Shown: in pieces, positions 1 to 6,596 of the stretch
Position numbering within the stretch: position 1 is the stretch's first letter
Layout of the letters: every line of letters begins with the position of its first letter
NCBI GenBank assembly: GCA_937959095.1
Contig: CALGLY010000443.1
Location: 1 to 11,413, forward strand
Reading direction: 5' to 3'
DNA: 11,413 nt
Origin: an uncultured Saprospiraceae bacterium
Lineage (GTDB): Bacteria > Bacteroidota > Bacteroidia > Chitinophagales > Saprospiraceae
Notes under the pieces: generated by a model
Database searches by the model: none
The model's input: the letters and a program-made list of their open reading frames with translations, nothing else
What the model was told of the DNA's origin: nothing
Translations under genes and position numbers: made by a program

Positions 1-156
1 GGTCTTTGGCAAGTGACTAAGCGAGGCAAAAATGATATGTCTACCTCGGAGCGTGTTGCTTTAGATATACGATATGCTCGTGAAAATTCTTTTTGGTACG
101 ATATTAAATTATTGTTTAAAACATTTTCTGCTGTTATTCAAGACGAAGATGTATAA
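1..156 (+). CDS. Initiating sugar-phosphate transferase (polyprenyl-phosphate type), C-terminal end only
   Basis: The reading frame is open from the first base of the window and stops at 154-156, giving the last 51 residues of a protein that begins upstream. The visible pieces GLWQVTKRG, a Ser/Glu/Arg-rich stretch, a Tyr-Ala-Arg-Glu-Asn-Ser segment and WYDIKLLFKTF match the C-terminus of bacterial sugar transferases of the WcaJ/PssY type, which end in a hydrophobic-basic segment of the form LDLKILLKT. Members of this family move a sugar 1-phosphate from a nucleotide sugar onto undecaprenyl phosphate at the cytoplasmic membrane and so start repeat-unit assembly. Position at the head of a run of glycosyltransferases on the same strand supports this. 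The catalytic Asp-Glu region lies outside the window, so the sugar specificity cannot be read. Confidence 0.85.
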   Translation, partial: GLWQVTKRGKNDMSTSERVALDIRYARENSFWYDIKLLFKTFSAVIQDEDV

Positions 157-225
157 AATGCAATATATTGGGTACTGAAAGAAATGCATGAGATCGAAAA
201 TCAGTAAAGAAAAATAAACAGAGCT

Positions 226-1158
226 GTGCCGAAAGTATCCATTATTAGTGTAAACTACAATCAAGCAGCCGTCACTGTAGAGTTATTAGAATCTATAAAA
301 CGGCTTACATTCAAAGACGTAGAGGTCATTATCGTAGATAATGCCTCTAAGGAAGACCCCAGCGCAGCTTTACTTGCCTCCTATCCTTCAATAAAGATTA
401 TAAAAAGTGCCGAAAACCTTGGTTTTGCTGGTGGCAACAATCTTGGGATTGATGCTAGCACTGGCGATTATCTATTTTTTATCAATAATGATGCAGAAAT
501 AGTAGAAGGCACCATAGAGTCATTGTTAGCTTTATTCGAGCGTGTACCGAATTTAGGCGTTGTTAGCCCTAAATTGTGTTATTATACGCCCGATGAAACA
601 ATTGACACCATTCAGTATGTCGGTTCCACAGAAGTAAGTACGTTCACAGGGCGCAATCGCACCTTGGGTGAATTAGAAGAAGATCGCGGGCAGTATGTGA
701 TAGCGCGGCCAACCGCCTATGCACACGGTGCTGCTATGATGATTCCTCGTGAAGCAATAGAACGTGTAGGAAATATGCCAGAAGAATTCTTCTTATATTA
801 CGAAGAACTCGATTGGTGTGCCCAATTTCGCAGAGCAGGATACGAGATATACATTGAGCCAAATGCTTTGGTGTATCATAAAGAATCCTTATCCGTTGGG
901 AAATTGAGTACCTTAAAAACTTACTATATCAATCGTAATCGAATCTATTTTATGCGGCGCAATAAGAGTCGTCTCGCATTTTTTATATTTAGTACGTATT
1001 TATTTTTGCTTGTTTTGCCAAAGCATGCATTATCCTTTGCTGTAAACAGACAATGGCAACACTTAGATGTGTTTTTGAAAGCCATTCGTTGGAATTATGG
1101 TACATTGGATGCAGCGAATACGCCATTCAAGCCCGTTACAATCGTTCAACAAACTTGA
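226..1158 (+). CDS. GT2-family glycosyltransferase (rhamnosyltransferase-like), soluble
   Basis: A 310-residue GT-A fold glycosyltransferase. In order: the nucleotide-binding strand SIISVNYNQ (residues 5-13), VDNAS (37-41), NLGFAGGNNLGI (64-75), the DxD-equivalent FFINNDAE (84-91), the acceptor-side GAAMMIPREA (168-177), and EELDWCAQFRRAGY (193-206), which carries the ED/W catalytic-base region. This pattern is typical of family 2 enzymes that add rhamnose or related sugars to lipid-linked glycans. A hydrophobic stretch at about 249-267 may associate with the membrane. The start is GTG at 226; an in-frame stop at 205-207 allows no long extension, and no Shine-Dalgarno sequence is visible, as is usual in Bacteroidota. 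It lies 69 bp after the sugar transferase, probably in the same transcript. Donor and acceptor are unknown. Confidence 0.88.
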   Translation: MPKVSIISVNYNQAAVTVELLESIKRLTFKDVEVIIVDNASKEDPSAALLASYPSIKIIKSAENLGFAGGNNLGIDASTGDYLFFINNDAEIVEGTIESLLALFERVPNLGVVSPKLCYYTPDETIDTIQYVGSTEVSTFTGRNRTLGELEEDRGQYVIARPTAYAHGAAMMIPREAIERVGNMPEEFFLYYEELDWCAQFRRAGYEIYIEPNALVYHKESLSVGKLSTLKTYYINRNRIYFMRRNKSRLAFFIFSTYLFLLVLPKHALSFAVNRQWQHLDVFLKAIRWNYGTLDAANTPFKPVTIVQQT

Positions 1159-1197
1159 CATAAGTAATAAGTAGACTTTTTAGTATTTTAAATGTTT

Positions 1198-1242
1198 AGT
1201 AAAAGTTATTGAATTACTTTTACTTAGTATCTAATGTACTAA
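1198..1242 (+). other. Two adjacent AT-rich stem-loops in the spacer between the glycosyltransferase genes
   Basis: The 135-bp gap 1159-1293 contains two perfect stems in tandem: AGTAAAAGT (1198-1206) pairs with ACTTTTACT (1216-1224) around a 9-nt loop, and TTAGTA (1224-1229) pairs with TACTAA (1237-1242) around a 7-nt loop, followed by a short A-run. The stems share base 1224, so they may be alternative rather than simultaneous. They are AT-only or nearly so and lack a convincing U-tract on the + strand. They could be a weak intra-operon terminator or a processing/stability element. Function is not established. Confidence 0.4.
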
Positions 1243-1293
1243 AAATCTATTCAATAAAGTCAAACTTAAAGCACTACCAAATACACATAACGA

Positions 1294-2511
1294 ATGCAGT
1301 ATCTTCAGATTATATATATTGCAATAAGCAGCTTGTTTATCTTTTTTCTACTTTTCCCATTCTTGAAAGTCTTGCTTTCTGGATTATTCATTGAGCGGGT
1401 CAAGGTGGAAGGAGATGTAGATAAACTGGACTATGCTAATGTAATAACGGCTTATCGGAATGCGAATATTTCTAAGAATTTGATACAATCGCTTCTTAAG
1501 CAGACCCATGATAGGCATCATATCTATTTGGTAGCAGACAATTGTGATATATCGGATTGGGATATTGAACATGAAAAACTAACGGTACTGAACCCGCAAC
1601 CTGCGCTCAATCTAAAAGTGAAATCTATCATTCATGCCGTCGAAAATTTCAAACGTCCACACGACTATGTAGTGGTGTATGATGCGGATAATATAGCACA
1701 TCCTAAGTTTTTGGAGGAGATAAATTGGTATGCCAATGCAGGGCATCGCACGATACAAGGACAGCGCACCGCGAAAAATTTAGACACCACTATGGCGTGT
1801 GTAGATTCGCTAGGCGAGTTTTATAAAAACTATGTGGAGCGTTATGTTTCTTACCTTATTGGTTCTTCGGCTGTGATTTCGGGTTCGGGGATGGCAGTAG
1901 AGACGGAACTCTATAAATCTTATTTGTATTCTCCTGAAATAGAAGAAGGCAAAAAGCAATGGAAGAAAATGCTTCAAGAAGACAAGATTTTACAAAATCA
2001 TCTTCTAAAACTCAATGAGCGCATTAGTTATGCTTGGAATGCGATTGTATACGATGAAAAAGTAACTACTGCCGATGCCGTGGAGACGCAACGCAGTAGA
2101 TGGTTATATTCTTATTTCCAAAATTTTCCAAATTCAACAGGCTTATTGTGGCGCGGAATTCGCAATTTTAGCTGGAATCAATTTCTTTTTGGAGTCATTA
2201 CAGTATCGCCGCCCCTATTTATTTTGTTAGCTATTTCATTTTTATTGGGAGTTGTTGGGCTATTCCTTTCACCCGTCGTATCTTTGCTGATGGGAATTGC
2301 GCTATTTATTTTTGTAGCCAATATATTCCTAACGCTTTATCTATCAAAAGTGCCAACGCAAGTTTGGAAAGCATTGGGTGGTGTTCCACTTTTTGTGTTC
2401 AAGCAAGCTACTGGACTTATGAAGATGCGTAATCCAAATAAAAATTTTAAACACACAGAGCACAATCGGGATGTCTCGATTGACGATCTACTGAAATCTT
2501 CTGGTGAGTAA
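1294..2511 (+). CDS. Membrane GT2 glycosyltransferase with processive-type (D, DxD, ED, QxxRW) motifs
   Basis: A 405-residue integral membrane glycosyltransferase. One N-terminal membrane segment (about residues 5-32) is followed by a cytoplasmic catalytic domain and then about three hydrophobic segments (roughly 297-350). The catalytic signature is complete: Asp in VADNCD (80-85), the DAD motif in VVVYDADN (126-133), SGSGM acceptor region (196-200), the ED pair in LQEDK (227-231) and QRSRW (266-270). This D/DxD/ED/QxxRW layout and topology are shared with cellulose synthase, hyaluronan synthase and poly-GlcNAc synthase relatives, which polymerise and sometimes export the glycan. It lacks a PilZ domain, so no direct c-di-GMP control is visible. 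I infer a role in chain building in this cluster; the product polymer cannot be named. ATG start at 1294 without a clear ribosome binding site. Confidence 0.87.
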   Translation: MQYLQIIYIAISSLFIFFLLFPFLKVLLSGLFIERVKVEGDVDKLDYANVITAYRNANISKNLIQSLLKQTHDRHHIYLVADNCDISDWDIEHEKLTVLNPQPALNLKVKSIIHAVENFKRPHDYVVVYDADNIAHPKFLEEINWYANAGHRTIQGQRTAKNLDTTMACVDSLGEFYKNYVERYVSYLIGSSAVISGSGMAVETELYKSYLYSPEIEEGKKQWKKMLQEDKILQNHLLKLNERISYAWNAIVYDEKVTTADAVETQRSRWLYSYFQNFPNSTGLLWRGIRNFSWNQFLFGVITVSPPLFILLAISFLLGVVGLFLSPVVSLLMGIALFIFVANIFLTLYLSKVPTQVWKALGGVPLFVFKQATGLMKMRNPNKNFKHTEHNRDVSIDDLLKSSGE

Positions 2512-2596
2512 AGCTATTGATAATTGAATTTTTTTTCATTTCTATCTACTACGCCTACTTATTTTATAAAAGAGGATTTTTTACCGCACCTACAAA

Positions 2597-4024
2597 GTGA
2601 TATTCAACAGTCTTGCATTTCTTGTATTTATTGCTGTTTTCATACCACTTTACTTCGCCCTCAAAGGGCGGACTAGATTGTTATTATGCCTACTAGGTAG
2701 CTATTTCTTCTATGGTTGGTGGGATTGGCGATTTATGACTCTGATTCTATTTTCTACCATTTTAGATTACTCTATAGGGCTAAAACTTACGGATACCGAA
2801 GCACCCAAAACCCGCAAACGTCTCCTTCTTTCCAGTGTCATAATCAATTTAGGGATACTCGGATTCTTTAAATATTTCAACTTTTTTATTGACTCTTTCC
2901 GCGAAATGCTGCTCACTGTTGGAGTGGAAGCCTCTATGTCGGAACTGAATATCATACTGCCTGTTGGTATATCCTTCTATACCTTTCAGTCGATGAGTTA
3001 TACGATTGATTTGTATCGGAAGAAGATACCTGTAGAGCGTGATTTTCTGCGTTTTGCGACCTATATTTCCTTTTTTCCGCAATTAGTGGCAGGCCCAATA
3101 GTCCGCGCCAAAGACTTTTTACCTCAATTACAACGAACTATTACCTTCGATTGGAATCGCTTCAATTCAGGGCTTAGCTTAGTTTTATGGGGCTTTTTTA
3201 AGAAAGTAGTCGTTGCTGATTCCCTTGCCCCTTTCGTCGATTTATGCTTTGAAGCTCCAGAAACATTTTCATCCATCCACTTGATGTTGGGTGTTATTTT
3301 CTATTCTTTCCAAATTTATTGCGACTTCTCTGGCTATTCGGATATTGCGATTGGTTTGGCAAGAATACTTGGATTCGATTTCCCTGAAAACTTCAAAACG
3401 CCTTACTTCTCGAAAAATTTTAGCGAATTTTGGACGCGCTGGCACATCACCTTATCCAGTTGGCTGCGCGACTACCTCTATATTTCCTTAGGTGGAAATC
3501 GGCATGGCACCTTCTTTACTTATCGAAATTTGATGATTACAATGCTGCTTGGTGGCTTGTGGCATGGAGCGAGTTGGGTGTTTGTGTTCTGGGGATTTTT
3601 ACATGGTATGTATCTCGTAGTGCAACGTCTGATAGAACAGCCATTCCGCAGCCTAATGACAAAACTTCGAGTACCGACTATCTTGAGTGCGGCTATGAGT
3701 ATTGCAGTGGTTTATTTCTTTACTTGCTTTGCATGGATATTTTTCCGCGCACCTGACTTTGAGATAGCAAGCACCGTTATCACACGGATTGCTTCTTTGG
3801 AGGGCTTTCATCCAAGTACCATCATTAGCAAATTTATGGCTTTAAAAGGCATCCTTCTGATAGGCGTATTGCTGATCATTGAATTGACGAACTTCCGAAT
3901 TCATTATATTCCTTTGTTAGTGCGTAAACCTGCATTCCGCTTGGCTGCTTTCGCTCTTATCTTATGGGCAATTGCATTTTTCGGAACATTTGGGGCGAAT
4001 GCTTTTATCTATTTTCAATTTTAA
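2597..4024 (+). CDS. MBOAT-family membrane O-acyltransferase (AlgI-like)
   Basis: A 475-residue polytopic protein, the usual length for bacterial AlgI/DltB-type enzymes, which transfer acyl groups across the cytoplasmic membrane toward extracytoplasmic glycans. It opens with the family's typical N-terminus MIFNSLAF and a tyrosine/tryptophan-rich FFYGWWDW segment. Signature blocks seen: FPQLVAGPI near residue 160, FCDFSGYSDIAIGLARILG-type core (partly, CDFSGYSD), FWTRWHITLSSWLRDYLY (W279 to H283 onward) and GGLWHGASWVFVFWGFLHG with the invariant histidine at residue 323 and a second histidine at 336. The conserved histidine in Pseudomonas AlgI is His322, nearly the same position. Start is GTG at 2597, fixed by homology to the family N-terminus. 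In such systems an SGNH-fold partner usually completes transfer; one is encoded two genes downstream. Confidence 0.93.
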   Translation: MIFNSLAFLVFIAVFIPLYFALKGRTRLLLCLLGSYFFYGWWDWRFMTLILFSTILDYSIGLKLTDTEAPKTRKRLLLSSVIINLGILGFFKYFNFFIDSFREMLLTVGVEASMSELNIILPVGISFYTFQSMSYTIDLYRKKIPVERDFLRFATYISFFPQLVAGPIVRAKDFLPQLQRTITFDWNRFNSGLSLVLWGFFKKVVVADSLAPFVDLCFEAPETFSSIHLMLGVIFYSFQIYCDFSGYSDIAIGLARILGFDFPENFKTPYFSKNFSEFWTRWHITLSSWLRDYLYISLGGNRHGTFFTYRNLMITMLLGGLWHGASWVFVFWGFLHGMYLVVQRLIEQPFRSLMTKLRVPTILSAAMSIAVVYFFTCFAWIFFRAPDFEIASTVITRIASLEGFHPSTIISKFMALKGILLIGVLLIIELTNFRIHYIPLLVRKPAFRLAAFALILWAIAFFGTFGANAFIYFQF

Positions 4025-4048
4025 ATAGAATACTAAAAAGCTAATAAA

Positions 4049-4669
4049 ATGACTGGACCAGATAAAAACACAAAATTTCCCTTAGCACATTATGATCGCT
4101 TGTGCTTCTTGAAAAATATAATCACGAAGCCGAATATTATAGTAGGTGACTACACCTATTATGATGATTTTGAGGATGTCCATAATTTCGAAAAGAACGT
4201 AAAGTACCACTTTGACTTTACAGGTGATAAGCTGATAATTGGGAAATTCTGTATGATTGCTTCTGGTGCCACCTTCATAATGAATGGCGCAAATCACCTT
4301 ACCGATAGTCTTTCTACCTATCCCTTCGCAATTTTTGGAAATGGCTGGGAGAATGCGATGGAAGGTAAAAGCTACCCCTCAAAAGGCGATACCGTGATAG
4401 GAAATGATGTATGGATTGGGTACAAAGCGACCATCATGGCAGGTGTGACGATAGGAGATGGCGCAATCATTGCATCGCGCTCTGTAGTGACAAAAGATGT
4501 AGCTCCTTATACCATAGTCGGAGGAAATCCAGCAAAAGAAATAAAAAAGCGATTTGATACGGAAACTATTGAAAAATTAGTAGAACTTCAATGGTGGAAT
4601 TGGGATATTGAACGCATTACAAAAAATGTGGAACATCTCACCACTAATCAATTGGATTTGCTAGTATGA
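4049..4669 (+). CDS. Vat/CatB-like hexapeptide-repeat O-acetyltransferase
   Basis: A 206-residue left-handed beta-helix acetyltransferase that uses acetyl-CoA. From memory of the Vat (streptogramin A acetyltransferase) sequences, the match is close along the whole length: VGDYTYYDD (32-40), KLIIGKFCMIASGATFIMNG (61-80), ANH with the catalytic-type histidine at residue 83 (His82 in VatD), YPFAIFGNGWE (91-101), KGDTVIGNDVWIG (112-124), hexapeptide turns at about 115-160, GGNPAKEIKKRFD (158-170) and WWNWDIE (182-188). Known Vat enzymes acetylate streptogramin A antibiotics, but many relatives in polysaccharide clusters modify sugars. It sits 24 bp after the MBOAT gene and overlaps the SGNH gene by 4 bp (ATGA), so a glycan substrate is more likely than an antibiotic. 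Substrate is not determined by sequence alone. Confidence 0.9.
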   Translation: MTGPDKNTKFPLAHYDRLCFLKNIITKPNIIVGDYTYYDDFEDVHNFEKNVKYHFDFTGDKLIIGKFCMIASGATFIMNGANHLTDSLSTYPFAIFGNGWENAMEGKSYPSKGDTVIGNDVWIGYKATIMAGVTIGDGAIIASRSVVTKDVAPYTIVGGNPAKEIKKRFDTETIEKLVELQWWNWDIERITKNVEHLTTNQLDLLV

Positions 4670-5541
4670 AGCAACAAATTTTTTCTCGTGTAGGCTGGGC
4701 AGTACTTTTTGTGTTTGTCGTCTTTATAGGCGATAGGGCAGGAGGCTGGTTATGCCAACAAATAGTGAAAGGAAGCGGTTTTCGCTACTCCCGAATGTAC
4801 ACCGATAAGGCAAAGTGTGATATTTTGCTGCTAGGAAATTCGAGAGGACTCGGTTTCTATCAGCCCACTATAGAAGAAATAACAGGCAAAAAAACCTTCA
4901 ATCTTAGCTATAATGGCATGACGATGGATTTGGGTAAAGTGCTAGTAGAAGACTACCTAGAACGCTATCCTGCCCCTGAACGCCTCGTGATAGACGTAAC
5001 GATGTGCGACCGCTCTTCGCCTGAAATATTAGCAAGTTTTGTGCCTTATATCGCAGATTCTGATCGTTTAAAAGGCTTGATTCGGGATACTTCTTATAAT
5101 GTAGCTGCTGCTACGAGTGTAAGTCATTTATATCGCTACAATAGTGAAATTTTCCAGCGTGCGCTTTATTATAGCAATGGAAAATCAGACAATGAATGGT
5201 TACTCGATCGTGCGATGTCTACGAGTACTTTGAAACATACGGAAAACCAAAAATATCGTATTGATGCCCGCTTCATTAAAGAACTAAAAGCGACTATAGA
5301 ATACGCTGAAAGCAAAGGCACGGAAGTAGAATTAGTAATGACTCCTTACTATCCGCCTTTTGCTAAAGTAGTACGTGGTCTCGATATCTTTCACGAAGAC
5401 ATAGAGCGTGGAACAGGGCGAAGAGTCCGTGATTATAGCTATGCCATAGAAGATCCTAGCTGCTTTGGAGATTTTCAGCATTTAAATAAAAAAGGAAGCA
5501 AACTCTATATGCAGCAACTTAAAGCGGATGGCGTTTTATGA
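4666..5541 (+). CDS. Membrane-anchored SGNH/GDSL-fold protein, putative acyl-transfer partner of the MBOAT enzyme
   Basis: A 291-residue protein with one N-terminal membrane anchor (about residues 9-22) and an extracytoplasmic domain. It shows the outline of an SGNH fold: block I LLLGNSRGLGF with candidate nucleophile Ser59 (GNS in place of GDS), a block II-like FNLSYNGMTMD (97-107 region), strand LVIDVTMCD, and the C-terminal block V FGDFQHLNKKGS with Asp269 and His272 (DxxH). AlgJ, AlgX and DltD-related proteins with this fold accept or transfer acyl groups moved by an MBOAT protein. The ATG at 4666 overlaps the Vat-like gene by 4 bp, implying translational coupling. No gene follows in this direction, so it closes the cluster. 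I recognise the fold from motifs only; it may instead be an esterase or an acetylation scaffold. Confidence 0.72.
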   Translation: MKQQIFSRVGWAVLFVFVVFIGDRAGGWLCQQIVKGSGFRYSRMYTDKAKCDILLLGNSRGLGFYQPTIEEITGKKTFNLSYNGMTMDLGKVLVEDYLERYPAPERLVIDVTMCDRSSPEILASFVPYIADSDRLKGLIRDTSYNVAAATSVSHLYRYNSEIFQRALYYSNGKSDNEWLLDRAMSTSTLKHTENQKYRIDARFIKELKATIEYAESKGTEVELVMTPYYPPFAKVVRGLDIFHEDIERGTGRRVRDYSYAIEDPSCFGDFQHLNKKGSKLYMQQLKADGVL

Positions 5542-5655
5542 GAAATATGGAATGTGAGATTTTTTGCATCTTGATTAGATAGCAGGCATTTTGAAAATCT
5601 AACGATTACCCATAAGTCTTGAACTAGCCCCAAAGGTGCAAAATCATCAACGCAG

Positions 5656-5688
5656 GATGAAGTCTTGCGTAAAAAATAGGTCTTCATC
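5656..5688. repeat. Internal inverted repeat of the 296-bp element, GATGAAG/CTTCATC
   Basis: GATGAAG (5656-5662) and CTTCATC (5682-5688) form 7-bp arms around a 19-nt loop. It is the most distal of the nested hairpins inside the 39-bp inverted repeats. Confidence 0.5.
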
Positions 5689-5731
5689 TTAGCGCTGAAG
5701 GGACCAAATCGTATGCAAAAAGCTTGATTCC

Positions 5732-5809
5732 GCCCTTTCAGGGCTAAAATTGATTCAAATTCTTGGCAAAGGACAGCGTCCTTTGCTGATGAGAATGCCC
5801 CGATGGGGC
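5732..5809. repeat. Run of three tight hairpins inside the 296-bp element
   Basis: Three short-loop stems follow one another: GCCCT/AGGGC (5732-5736 with 5740-5744, 3-nt loop), GCAAAGGAC/GTCCTTTGC (5766-5774 with 5778-5786, 3-nt loop AGC) and GCCCC/GGGGC (5797-5801 with 5805-5809, 3-nt loop GAT). Regular 3-nt loops and GC-rich arms in an AT-rich background look like REP-type palindromes rather than chance. Similar CCTTTCAGGG and CCCCGATGGGG hairpins are familiar to me from intergenic repeats of Bacteroidota, but I cannot confirm copies elsewhere in this genome. Confidence 0.65.
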
Positions 5810-5872
5810 TAATTTCACATCAAAAAGATGTGGGTAATCGTTAGATTTTCAAAATGCCTGCTATCTAATTTT

Positions 5873-6394
5873 TTAGCTTAAAAAGCCAATTTTTCCTTGC
5901 TGTTTTTCCGTATTTCCTTTCAATGCCGCCATACGAATAGCCGTCACAGCTGCTTCCACGCCTTTATTCCCATATTTCCCACCAGCTCTATCGAGGGCTT
6001 GTTGCTCATCATTCGGTGTCAAGACTCCAAAGATACAAGGCGTTCCAGACATTAAACTAAGGCTCGTCAAGCCCTGCGCTACGGATAGATTGATGTATTC
6101 ATTATGCTTGGTTTCTCCTTGAATCACGCAACCAATACAGATGACTGCATCTAGTTTTTGTTTGCCGAGTAGTAGTCTTGCCCCAATCGGTAATTCAAAT
6201 GTACCTGGCACTTGTATCGTATGGATGTTTGCCTCTTTTGCGCCGTGTTTTGTCAGGGCTTCGTAGCATCCATCATAGAGGGCATGCGTTATTTTTTCAT
6301 TCCATTCGGATACTACAATACCAATATTCATTTTCTCGGCAGATGGAAGATTGCTTTCATCGTAGATGGATAAGTTCTTTAATGCACTTGCCAT
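5873..6394 (-). CDS. ribH: 6,7-dimethyl-8-ribityllumazine synthase
   Basis: A 173-residue lumazine synthase (beta subunit of riboflavin synthase), the penultimate step of riboflavin synthesis: it condenses 5-amino-6-ribitylaminouracil with 3,4-dihydroxy-2-butanone 4-phosphate in a cytosolic icosahedral or pentameric assembly. Seen: GIVVSEWNEKIT (25-36) with the Trp that stacks on the substrate ring, PGTFELP (63-69), GCVIQGETKHNEYI (88-101) with the catalytic His97, FGVLTPNDEQQALDRAG (122-138) and GNKGVEAA (142-149). All key residues are present. The first 20 residues extend beyond the core, as is common in Bacteroidota. It lies downstream of the TPR gene on the same strand, but a terminator separates them, so it probably has its own promoter. 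No RFN/FMN riboswitch is visible upstream. Confidence 0.97.
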   Translation of the reverse strand: MASALKNLSIYDESNLPSAEKMNIGIVVSEWNEKITHALYDGCYEALTKHGAKEANIHTIQVPGTFELPIGARLLLGKQKLDAVICIGCVIQGETKHNEYINLSVAQGLTSLSLMSGTPCIFGVLTPNDEQQALDRAGGKYGNKGVEAAVTAIRMAALKGNTEKQQGKIGFLS

Positions 6395-6400
6395 ATTTTA

Positions 6401-6451
6401 AGATATGAGACCTGCCCGACAAGCGGCGCAGGCGGGTTTATAGATATGAGA
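6401..6451. repeat. GC-rich hairpin flanked by 10-bp direct repeats in the ribH leader
   Basis: AGATATGAGA occurs at 6401-6410 and again at 6442-6451. Between them lies a GC-rich stem, CCTGCCCG (6411-6418) pairing with CGG-c-GCAGG (6424-6432) around a 5-nt loop with one bulged base. The direct repeats could be a target duplication around a small insertion or surviving units of a (TGAGATA)-type tandem repeat. The hairpin starts 17 bp upstream of the ribH ATG, so it would lie in the ribH leader RNA if transcription begins upstream of it. Confidence 0.55.
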
Positions 6452-6525
6452 TAGGAGACTTTTGGAGAATATTTTTTTTAAAAAAAAACTCCGCGTCCGT
6501 GTCTCTGCGTTCAATTAAGAGAAAC

Positions 6526-6557
6526 AAAAAAAGGCGAGGCATAGTTGCCTCACCTTT
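6526..6557 (-). terminator. Rho-independent terminator of the TPR gene
   Basis: On the minus strand AAAGG-t-GAGGCA pairs with TGCCTC-g-CCTTT (bases 6530-6541 with 6546-6557) around a 4-nt loop, with one mismatch, followed by a run of seven T residues (6526-6532 on the + strand are A; part of the run belongs to the stem). It starts 40 bp after the TPR stop codon and so separates TPR transcription from ribH. Confidence 0.85.
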
Positions 6558-6596
6558 ATCATATGGGTAATTTTCATTTGTTAGCTGGATAGCTAA

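Larger units (their letters stand above)
5574..5869. repeat. 296-bp element with perfect 39-bp terminal inverted repeats
   Basis: Bases 5574-5612 (starting ATTAGATAGCAGGC) and 5831-5869 (ending GCCTGCTATCTAAT) are exact reverse complements over 39 bp, with mismatches immediately beyond on both sides. The 218-bp interior has no credible gene but carries a series of smaller inverted repeats. No direct repeat is seen outside the ends; a TA (5576-5577 and 5866-5867) or AT lies just inside both ends and could be a palindromic or duplicated target. Three explanations fit: a MITE-like non-autonomous mobile element, a REP-type composite repeat of the kind common in Bacteroidota, or a long palindromic terminator between the convergent 5541 and 5873 gene ends. 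The perfect arms favour a recent or selected structure. Confidence 0.8.

Noticed and set aside
1209..1394. Small 61-residue open frame overlapping the second glycosyltransferase start
   Set aside because: It runs through the AT-rich spacer and into the other gene out of frame; its translation has no protein-like pattern.
4049..4669. Calling the acetyltransferase an antibiotic resistance gene
   Set aside because: The resemblance is strong, but the operon context is polysaccharide modification and sequence alone does not show the substrate.
5574..5869. CRISPR array or small gene inside the inverted-repeat element
   Set aside because: There are no evenly spaced direct repeats, only inverted ones, and the short open frames across the element lack any protein-like character.
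6395..6525. FMN riboswitch in front of ribH
   Set aside because: The spacer has a single small GC-rich hairpin and low-complexity repeats, not the conserved multi-stem RFN element.
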